Source: Cristatella mucedo (lineage: Eukaryota; Bryozoa; Phylactolaemata; Cristatellidae). Taken from it: a DNA stretch of 15,000 bases. Shown piece after piece: positions 8,841-15,000 of this stretch. Both the position numbers and the translations under genes were made by a program. The DNA lies in contig WPIO01000029.1 in the NCBI GenBank assembly GCA_009760855.2, positions 1,435,001-1,450,000 on the forward strand. Reading direction: 5' to 3'. Below the pieces are notes generated by a model. It saw only the letters and a list, made by a program, of their open reading frames with translations, was not told the origin of the DNA and searched no databases. Within the stretch, counting starts at the first letter, position 1; every line of letters begins with the position of its first letter.

Positions 8841-8895
8841 ACTACATTTGATATAGCACCCTGGAGAGAACTCAATCTCTTTCTAGGCACTCTAC
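8841..8895 (-). mobile_element. Solo LINE 3' tail, family with terminal stem-loop
   Basis: On the minus strand the sequence reads AGTGCCTAGAAAGAGATTGA, then GTTCTCTCCAGGGTGCTATATC. The outer stem is at 8855-8860 and 8886-8891 and the inner stem at 8865-8869 and 8876-8880. It is the same tail as at 5624-5659 and 3111-3160. No ORF2 sequence of that family is visible upstream of it on the minus strand, so it is a very short insertion or a junction product. It directly abuts the LINE fragment at 8440-8838. Confidence 0.7.
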
Positions 8896-9054
8896 ATTTG
8901 CTGCAAAAGAAGCACGATCGAATGGTTAGTAATTGAATTGTCGCGGTTTTGTTCCCCTTCATAGCCGCTGTTTCTTTTGCCCATGTTTATTTTTAGAACT
9001 GATGTCAGGTGCTTATATGAACAGAAGCGCATGGCCGGGCTGGGGTGATAAATG
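8896..9054. other. Spacer between inverted LINE copies
   Basis: Nothing recognisable lies here. It forms part of the loop between the inverted LINE arms. Confidence 0.4.
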
Positions 9055-9580
9055 TCTACACTTAGAATTGCCCTGCGTGTCTGTGCGTCAGTTCTTACGC
9101 TGACCCACAAGGCCCGCCACGGCTTGGCTCCTTCGTACCTAGATGAACTGCTGCATCAGTTTCAGCCTGTTCGCGCCCTCGGGTCCTGTGTGGACAATAA
9201 ATTAGCTGTCCCATTCCTCCGCTTAAAGACAGTTGGCGACAGAAGCTTTAGCTCTGCAGGTCCTAGGCTGTGGAACTCGCTTCCACAATTCTTACGCAAC
9301 GACATCTACTCTCCAACTGCCGACTATGGCACATCTTTTTCAGCGGTCCTGAACTGCTACTTCTATGCTACTCACTACCTCAACTGCTCTCCTAACTCTG
9401 CTATGCTTCCCACTTTCTCTTTGTTGCGTGAGACGAAGTCTGTTGGCTACCGAATGCGTACCGAAAGCCGCTTAGGCTGTGAGTGCGCTATACAAAACTC
9501 TCCTGCGTAACACCCACATGGTCTTTATGACTTAGTGGAGTTACTGACGGAGATAGATTACATTACATTACATTACATTA
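9055..9580 (+). mobile_element. 5'-truncated LINE 3' end, least decayed copy
   Basis: An open frame from 9052 to 9510 (152 codons) carries the C-terminal end of an L2/CR1-type ORF2: LTLTHKARHGLAPSYLDELL at about residues 16-35, then KLAVPFLRLKTVGDRSFSSA, GPRLWNSLPQFLRND and CYFYATHYLN. The family usually reads LTFKALHGLAPxYL and APRLWNSLP here, so this copy is close to consensus. The ATG at 9052 is not a real start; the element is truncated at its 5' side. After the stop the 3' UTR runs to GCGCTATACAAAA and ends in an (ATTAC)n tail at 9557-9580. The tail differs from the stem-loop family at 5105-6010. Confidence 0.85.
9557..9580. repeat. (ATTAC)n microsatellite, LINE tail
   Basis: Nearly five units of ATTAC immediately follow the LINE 3' UTR. 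Short tandem tails of this kind are typical of L2/CR1-like elements and mark the exact 3' end of the insertion. Confidence 0.85.
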
Positions 9581-9584
9581 GTTG

Positions 9585-10600
9585 TGGCTTTTTGTTTGTT
9601 TGTTCGTCTGGCCGCGCCCACTCCTGCGGCCGGCGGTGCGGTGTGGGCGCGGTTTTTTCTGGCCTAGTGTGCCATCTTGACCTCCTGAAATGGCCTAGTA
9701 GTCCGAAACCTTTCGTCGACCTCTGCTCTGGTCGGTCGAACCTCGGAATTTCGGTTTTGAGCAGCTGTTTTCGATTGCTGTGGCAGACTCAGGCAATGCA
9801 CACGGGGTACACTGGTGCCATGTGCAGTGCCGTTTACCCGCTGCCCTTTAAACGCGCCGAGCTGAAGGCTGGGGATGGCCAAGGTCAAGGCCACGTCCGG
9901 CCCCAACTGCCGCGCGGGCGGCGTATACTTGGCTTCGCAGCATCCCGAGACAGATGGACAGTGAATGAAATGCAACATTGTCTCCACGAAAAAGACTAGG
10001 AGACATTGCACTGCCTATGTCAGTACTGAGTGGCGGTGTCACCGCAATTGACGCTAGTAGTCAAGAGCGACTGAACACACAAGTTTGCCACTAAGTGCAG
10101 CTGGGGGACGATCAAGCACGAGTAAGTGGGAGGCGAAAAAAAAGATGGGCGGGACAATCAGCTGACATTGAGCTAAGTAAAAGAAAGCGTGGGCGAGGAA
10201 GAAGAACTTGGTTTTGAGATCTTGACCACGGGTCAAGATTTGCGATGGTAAAGGGCGTGTAGGCATGTTTTACCGTGTTAGTGCAGAGAAATGGGAGCTG
10301 AAAGAGCCGAAAATGTGGCTGCATGATAATGTCTCACAACACCTTTAGCAAGGACTGCCCGTGTGCAGTAAATATTCTGCTGTAAAAATGTAGGTTAGGC
10401 CAGTTGGTGGGAAATTTAGAATATGTACACTTTGTCGAGTAGAGAGGAATACTATTGGTACGAATGAACAGTTCGCGAGTAGTTTAAATTGAACGGCAGT
10501 AAGTTTATAGATCGTGCGCTTCGGCACGGCTTTAACGGAGTAGAGATGGGGATCGAAAGGAAATTTCTAATCAAGAACGGCACTAGAGTAAAGGAAACAA
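9585..10600. other. Unassigned sequence
   Basis: Several 60-155-codon frames overlap on both strands, none with a recognisable domain. One GC-rich hairpin with a T-run is listed separately. I see no transposon, SINE box or RNA gene. Confidence 0.4.
9612..9658 (+). other. 10-bp inverted repeat followed by T6
   Basis: CCGCGCCCAC (9612-9621) and GTGGGCGCGG (9643-9652) pair perfectly, and TTTTTT follows at 9653-9658. The form matches an intrinsic terminator, but in this eukaryotic setting that label is unsuitable. A T-run can stop RNA polymerase III, yet no A/B box pair was found upstream within a plausible distance. Role unknown. Confidence 0.45.
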
Positions 10601-10614
10601 ATAAAAATCGGCTT

Positions 10615-10686
10615 ATTCAACAGTTTAATTTAATATATATAAATAATATAATTTAATAATATTTTAATTATTTTAATAATGTAATG

Positions 10687-10725
<39 letters not shown>

Positions 10726-10740
10726 TTAGTATGTATATAA
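10615..10740. repeat. AT-rich block with (TA)n(TG)n microsatellite
   Basis: An AT-only-like stretch (AATATATATAAATAATATAA and similar) precedes (TA)n at 10686-10699 and (TG)n at 10700-10725. It lies directly beyond the 3' end of the SINE A copy, which sits on the minus strand. It could therefore include that insertion's A/T-rich tail or target. Confidence 0.85.
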
Positions 10741-10749
10741 TATAATTCA

Positions 10750-10876
10750 TTTGTATAGCGCCCCAAGAGAACTTAATCTCTATATTCAGGCGCTTGACAT
10801 ATGCCTCGGGGCTCGAGCCCACGACCTCAGTCAGACCTTGGTCGGGGTGAGCACCTTTACCGCTAGAACAAACCAG
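10750..10876 (-). mobile_element. tRNA-derived SINE, family A, copy 2
   Basis: On the minus strand the head begins near CTGGTTTGTTCTAGCGGTAA, box A lies around 10848-10867, and box B is GGGCTCGAGCCC at 10809-10820. The tail has an intact outer stem (AGCGCC 10757-10762 with GGCGCT 10789-10794) and inner stem (AGAGA 10766-10770 with TCTCT 10777-10781), and ends in GCTATACAAATGAATTA. It is complete, in contrast to the copy at 1-119. The tail matches the LINE tails at 5624-5659 and 5953-5988, which suggests that LINE family moved it. Confidence 0.8.
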
Positions 10877-11005
10877 TTACTAAGAAGTAGAAGAGCCTTT
10901 GCCGCAGCTTGCAGTGGGCAATATAGGACTGCCTACAGCAGGACTGGAACTCGCGATCTGAGGTCATGAGGTCATGAGGTGCTCGAACTTTCTCTATGGG
11001 CTACG
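10877..11005 (-). mobile_element. tRNA-derived SINE, family B, copy 2 (decayed, truncated)
   Basis: On the minus strand TAGCCCATAG marks a box A-like site and GAGTTCCAGTCC (10941-10952) a damaged box B. The body TATTGCCCACTGCAAGCT aligns with ATTGCCCCATGCAAGCT of the copy at 6836-7003 and CATTGCACGCTGCAAGC of the copy at 11957-12140. The family tail (AATCAGCTGACC) is missing, so the 3' end is cut where the SINE A copy begins. An AGGTCATG tandem duplication at 10961-10976 lies between the boxes. Confidence 0.55.
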
Positions 11006-11452
11006 ACCCGGCCGTCTGCCTTTAACCGAGGTCTTTCTGTTAAGAAAGGTTACTGGTCTCAGGATGTGAGCACAGTTCATCGCTGCCGCAAGACCAACGT
11101 CCTAGCGAGTCTCCGGCGGGGCAAAGTTACAGTTAATGACCGCCAGCCATTCTGGGACTTGAAGTGTCCAACCGTTAATCGACGCAAAGACACGGACGTG
11201 GGACAAAAATTGAAGCACTTGCCATGGGTCGCGAGGCTGCTTTTAGTTGGCCATGGGCTTTTTTTTGGGGGGGGGCGGCTCTCCTCGGCGTTGCAGTCAT
11301 TGGTCACTAGCTATTGGTCACCAGCGTGCGTGAGGCCACCTAGGAGAGATCGCGAGGCTAGCTTTACTTTGTCTCTCACGTACTAGGATCGTTTTCACTT
11401 CCTTTGTTTGATTCAGCGTATAGACAATTAAAGCTTGCGAATGCTCTTCGGG
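11006..11452. other. Unassigned sequence
   Basis: No supported gene. A run of eight T followed by ten G lies near 11259-11276, and a short CTTTCT/AGAAAG hairpin near 11031-11046. The 135-codon frame crossing this region has no domain. Confidence 0.4.
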
Positions 11453-11555
11453 AAATAATAACGAGAAGAGAGCCGAAAAAGTCCTACAAAGTTACCACCG
11501 CTTCCGAATGAGCTCTTGCCAAAGAGCGTGCACGTGCACAGTGCGAATCTAATTG
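11453..11555. repeat. 103-bp direct repeat, copy 1
   Basis: From AAATAATAACGAGAAGAGAG to GTGCGAATCTAATTG this segment matches 12868-12970 base for base, except that position 11460 is A where the other copy has G. It includes the 12-base palindrome GTGCACGTGCAC at 11528-11539. The match ends exactly where a (TA)n(TG)n microsatellite begins. It could be a short transposon-like family or a local duplication. Confidence 0.92.
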
Positions 11556-11691
<136 letters not shown>

Positions 11692-11956
11692 GGGCGAGCA
11701 CGAAAACAAGCTGCCTGACACGCCTCCCGGATCGGTCGTTGTCCCAGGCTTCCATTTACGTTGATGAGAAGTTTGCAATAGTATCAGATTTTACTTTCGC
11801 TGGAGCGAGCGGTATTTGCGTTCTCATTAGGTAGTGTCTCATCAATACTGCGTCAAGGTTTTCACATTGAGGAGCCACGATGAAGATTAATATTTTAACA
11901 ATTTATTTTTTATAATTAATATAATATTAATGTTTAATATTACGCCGCGGCGACAG
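11692..11956. other. Unassigned sequence, AT-rich at its 3' end
   Basis: Bases 11885-11943 are nearly pure A/T with overlapping ATTAATATT words. No gene is supported. The block abuts the SINE B copy and may be its target. Confidence 0.45.
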
Positions 11957-12140
11957 TCTTAGCCTCGGGGTCTTAGCCACGGGGTACGGTGCTCGCATAC
12001 TCCACTACCGTGGGTCGTGGGTTCGAGTCCAGCAGTCGCCAGTACTTCATTGCACGCTGCAAGCGGGGTGATAGGCACCGAGGCGCTTACGCCGCAATAT
12101 AAATGAGGCCGTTGAATCAGCTGACCTTTACTGTACAGGC
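11957..12140 (+). mobile_element. tRNA-derived SINE, family B, copy 3 (best preserved)
   Basis: Box A is TAGCCACGGGGTA from 11974 and box B is GGTTCGAGTCC at 12020-12030, an exact match to the GGTTCGANTCC consensus. The body reads CATTGCACGCTGCAAGCGGG. The tail TAAATGAGGCCGTTG and AATCAGCTGACCTTTACTGT matches the copy at 6836-7003. The region before box A is duplicated: TCTTAGCCTCGGGG at 11957-11970 and TCTTAGCCACGGGG at 11971-11984. The tRNA parent could not be named. Target duplications were not found. A free-standing tRNA gene is excluded because the acceptor arms do not pair and a non-tRNA body follows. Confidence 0.82.
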
Positions 12141-12560
12141 GCGATCCGAGTCAAGATGACTAGTAATCTCATTTATTGCTTTGAACCTTGAGAAAGCGCA
12201 TGCAAGAAAACGTGGAGGGTGTATTGAACATGGAGGTGAAAATTAAGACAAAATGGTGCGGCTCGTACGATGTAACTTGTATTGTTCGTACTGCCGTGCA
12301 AGTGCTGCTTTGTCTGCTGTCTACCCTACTGCTAGCAGCGCTCTCGCCCCTCGAAACAGCTCGAGGCCTCTGCTTTCTGCCTGCCCCTGCGGCGGCTCTC
12401 TGCCTGCTCCCTTTGCCATCCGCTCAGCTTACAGCTCCTCCACCTTGGGGGGCTCCGATCGTCAAGCAGGAACAGAAAGGAAGAGATGAGGAACAAGCGC
12501 ACCACATGAGGAGCACGGCTTGGCGAGCGAAAGAAGGCAGGCAGGTAGAGTACGTACTGG

Positions 12561-12561
<1 letters not shown>
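12141..12561. other. Unassigned sequence
   Basis: A plus frame opens at 12188 and includes a hydrophobic stretch (VQVLLCLLSTLLLAALS) before running into the TC tract as Ser-Leu repeats to 12751. Without homology, splice sites or a conserved partner it is not called as a gene. Confidence 0.4.
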
Positions 12562-12725
<164 letters not shown>

Positions 12726-12790
12726 GTGAAGGCAGCTCTACATCGGGGTAGGAGCGTTCAGGGGCTCAGAGGCTTAGACGATGTGCATCC

Positions 12791-12792
<2 letters not shown>

Positions 12793-12837
<45 letters not shown>
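12793..12837. repeat. (TC)n microsatellite, short
   Basis: A second, pure CT tract, separated from the first by about 69 bases of unique sequence. It ends shortly before the second copy of the 103-bp repeat. Confidence 0.95.
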
Positions 12838-12840
<3 letters not shown>

Positions 12841-12867
12841 ACATTCACTAAGTCACTGTATAAATAC

Positions 12868-12970
12868 AAATAATGACGAGAAGAGAGCCGAAAAAGTCCT
12901 ACAAAGTTACCACCGCTTCCGAATGAGCTCTTGCCAAAGAGCGTGCACGTGCACAGTGCGAATCTAATTG
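12868..12970. repeat. 103-bp direct repeat, copy 2
   Basis: Differs from 11453-11555 at one base only. The boundary after CTAATTG is sharp: here the flank is CGCGCACGCACCGC, whereas copy 1 is followed by (TA)n(TG)n. Both flanks are alternating purine-pyrimidine. Confidence 0.92.
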
Positions 12971-13099
12971 CGCGCACGCACCGCGGGGAAAGAGCCGTAA
13001 TTGGGGAACTCCTCTTGTAATCCTCAGAAAAAAATGCGACGCTGTCGAAAACTCCTAGTCGTGAAGCCTGCCGACTGCTATCGGCCTTGACATGAAGCT

Positions 13100-15000
13100 T
13101 GCTGGCACTTTCCAGTTTCTCAACTTGGTGTCACTGCCGCCACGGTCATTTGTCAGTAGATTACCGTGTAAGGACCAGAAAAAATCTACAGCACGCTCGA
13201 CTGCCTACCATCCTCAGCCGCCAATCCTCAGCCGAAAGTGCCAAGTGGTCATTAGCGCCCAGCGTACTTGCTACCAAGGTCATTCAAGGCATTGACGAGG
13301 ACAATTTGTTTAAATCCGCATGGGGGAGGTAAGTCTTGTTGATCTGCGCCCAGACTTGACCGACAGCCTCGACAGCCTCAACGACGTTGTGAATACGACA
13401 CTTAGGGAGTGCCCTTGGCGAACACGCTCCCTAACATTCTGTGCGTGTACAGAGTCGTGGATTCCTTTCAATTTACGATTAGAACTTTAGAAAATGCACC
13501 GTGTTAAGCCAGGTTTGAACGCCGCTTTGAGAAAAGTGGGTCTGTCAGAGATCTAGTCAATTTATAATACTTCCTTCGAGTCTTCACTCGAATGCTTAGA
13601 ATAGCCAGGGCTTCTTTTGTTCGCTCGAAAACTGAAGTCCTGCCAGTTAGGCTGAAAACAGATTTATAAGACGGCGAACAATTTGCTGGCCAATTCTCAG
13701 AGGTCTCACCCCCAGATATTAACGGGGGGTCGGTCGACAAGTTTTCAGCGTTCTTCACTGAAAAGATTCGAGCACATTCGAGCCTCCATAAAACTCCCTG
13801 AGACTGAAGTAGTTTTTAATCGTAACCAGTGGCCTTTCATAAGAGATTTCCGAGGTTTCTGCATGTGATATGGCTACCTTTATAGGGGCTTGTAAAAAGA
13901 GCTTGTCTCCGGAAGACTCTCTGATCCATCATCTCTGTGCTCTTCACTGGCAGACAAACTTGGCCCAGAAATAAACGAGATTCATAATGCTTCTCTGGGA
14001 AAAGAGATTGTACCAAAGTCGTTCAAATTAGCCATCGTTAGACTGATACTTAAAAAAGCCTGGATTGGATACAGAGGTCTTTGAAAAGTATCACGAAATC
14101 TCCGTTCTTCCTTTTCTTTCAAATATTCTTGAAAAACTGCCTTTAAGCAGCTGATAGCACACATTGTAAAGAATGAAATTTTCAAAATATTTCAATCGGG
14201 GTTCAAGCGGCAGAACTCCACTGAAAAACTGCTCTTCTCCGTGTAACCAATGACATTCTAGCAGCAACGATGATGGGAATGCCATTGTACCCTGGTGCTC
14301 CTACATTTATCAGCTGCCTTCGACGCTATTGATCACGATACTCTATTCGAACGATTGAGAACAACGATCGGTCTGGCAGACGACGGCACTGGCGTGGTTC
14401 AAATCGTACCTGTCTGATCGTGTTCAATCCATGTCGTGTGGGGGTCAGGTCTCATCCACCAGTCCAGTCACCTGTGGAGTCCCCCCACAAGGGTCCGTCC
14501 TGGATTCTCCGCTGTTCTCCATTTATGCTCAACCTCTGGGAAACGTGATTCGGGTCCATGGAATAAGATATTACTTTTTTGCTGACGATACGCAGCTGTA
14601 TTTGTCATTCAAACCGTCGGAGTCTGCTGCTGAAACTTATAAACTGAATGCTTGCCTTGCCGGCATACGACACTCTGGATGTCGGAAAATTTCTTCAAAC
14701 AAAATGACGATAAAATTGAACTGCTGCTCATAGGACACCCTAAGCGTGTGACTGGATGAAAAGGCTTTGCTCTTCGAATAGGTGATGCTGTTGTGCGACC
14801 ATCACGGCGTGATCGAAATTTAGGTGTCGTGTTCGACAGCTGCCTCAATCTCAAAAGCTTCATTCAAAAGTCTGCTTCTACAGATAGCCATCACGTCGGA
14901 TCCCTATCCAAGATTAGGTACCGTCTTCCACGGTGGCTTGCAAAAAATTTAACTAGCTTCTTAGTTCTGTCTCGGCTTGATTATTGTAACTCCCTTTTGG
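13100..15000 (+). mobile_element. L2/CR1-type LINE ORF2 region, frameshifted, runs off window
   Basis: Reading across frames gives, in order: a weak endonuclease end near 13130-13180 (a DHCHLSVDYRV-like reading, where the family has SDHxxV); VIQGIDEDNLFKSAW (about 13270-13320) and DLTDSLDSLNDVVNTTLREC (about 13355-13415), resembling the endonuclease-RT linker; VDKFSAFFTEKIR (about 13732-13770); the RT domain; and, near the end, RNLGVVFDS and LVLSRLDYCNSLL, typical of the post-RT region. The 5' end is not defined, and the 3' end and tail lie beyond 15000. Clade assignment to L2/CR1-like is inferred from the FADDTQLY and SRLDYCNSLL motifs. Confidence 0.85.
13960..14760 (+). pseudogene. LINE reverse transcriptase domain, catalytically dead
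   Basis: The RT would copy element RNA at a nicked target. Recognisable blocks: LGPEINEIHNASL and PKSFKLAIVRLILKK (13960-14060); a KYHEISVLPFLSNILEK block at about 14080-14130 (family: YRPISxLPFLSKILEK); IFQSGFKRQNSTEKLL; LLHLSAAFDAIDHDTL (motif A, 14298-14345); AWFKSYLSDRVQS; CGVPPQGSVL (motif B, about 14473-14502); and FADDTQLYLSF (motif C, 14578-14610). Each block lies in a different frame from at least one neighbour, so there are several indels. Motif A reads LHLSAAFD, not LDLSAAFD, so the first catalytic Asp is replaced by His (codon CAT at 14304-14306). Motif B has an extra Pro. The motif C Asp pair is intact. The DDKIELLLIGHPKR block near 14706-14747 is again out of frame. Confidence 0.85.

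Noticed and set aside
8440-9580. DNA transposon with long terminal inverted repeats
   Set aside because: The inverted arms are LINE ORF2 C-terminal and 3' UTR sequence, and one ends in a LINE-type ATTAC tail. They are two LINE ends, not transposon TIRs.
9612-9658. Bacterial intrinsic terminator
   Set aside because: The form fits, but the window is eukaryotic and no upstream gene exists.
11974-12045. Free-standing tRNA gene
   Set aside because: Box A and box B are good, but the acceptor ends do not pair and the sequence continues into a body and tail shared with another copy. It is a SINE head.
13099-13332. Host exon ending in a strong GTAAGT donor (about 13330)
   Set aside because: The donor-like site is attractive, but the peptide before it and the frame after it match the LINE endonuclease-RT linker, and the element continues across the site.

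Overview
The window looks like a gene-poor, repeat-rich stretch of a metazoan, probably invertebrate, nuclear genome. It shows none of the signs of a prokaryote: no ribosome-binding sites, operons or dense ORFs. It does hold many decayed non-LTR retrotransposon (LINE) fragments, tRNA-derived SINEs with Pol III A and B boxes, and long microsatellites (CCG, GGC, TA, TG, TC, AAT, ATTAC). The phylum cannot be named from the sequence alone. I found no host protein-coding gene I can defend; the only recognisable protein coding capacity is LINE reverse-transcriptase debris.

Layout. 1-119: a tRNA-derived SINE (family A, minus strand) cut by the window edge. 120-2640: mostly unassigned, with a GC/CpG-rich block near 1650-1930 and a perfect 11-bp inverted repeat at 1931-1971. 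2640-4620: a strongly CpG-rich island with (GCC)n tracts, the largest at 4385-4502, interrupted by a minus-strand LINE 3' tail with its (AAT)n tract at 3073-3160. 4610-5010: degenerate repeats with CCCTAAA-like motifs. 5105-6010: two consecutive plus-strand LINE 3' ends. 6198-6465: a ten-copy minisatellite of about 27 bp. 6836-7003: SINE family B. 7196-7352: a degenerate hexamer repeat. 7774-7842: (GGC)n. 8440-8838 and 9055-9580: two copies of one LINE 3' end in head-to-head inverted orientation, with an unrelated LINE tail between them. 10600-10740: AT-rich sequence and (TA)n(TG)n. 10750-11005: SINE A next to SINE B, both minus. 11453-11693: first copy of a 103-bp repeat, then long (TA)n(TG)n. 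11957-12140: SINE B. 12562-12837: two (TC)n blocks. 12868-12970: second copy of the 103-bp repeat. About 13100 to the end: a longer, frameshifted L2/CR1-type LINE covering the endonuclease-RT linker and much of the RT, running off the window.

How the parts relate. The most coherent signal is a conserved 3'-terminal stem-loop of about 45 nt. It is shared by two LINE 3' ends, two solo tails and both SINE A copies. It has an outer stem like AGYGCC/GGCGCT and an inner stem like AGAGA/TCTCT, and some outer-stem changes keep pairing through G-U wobble. This is what is expected when a SINE has captured the tail recognised by its partner LINE's reverse transcriptase. SINE family B has a different tail, and no LINE in this window carries it.
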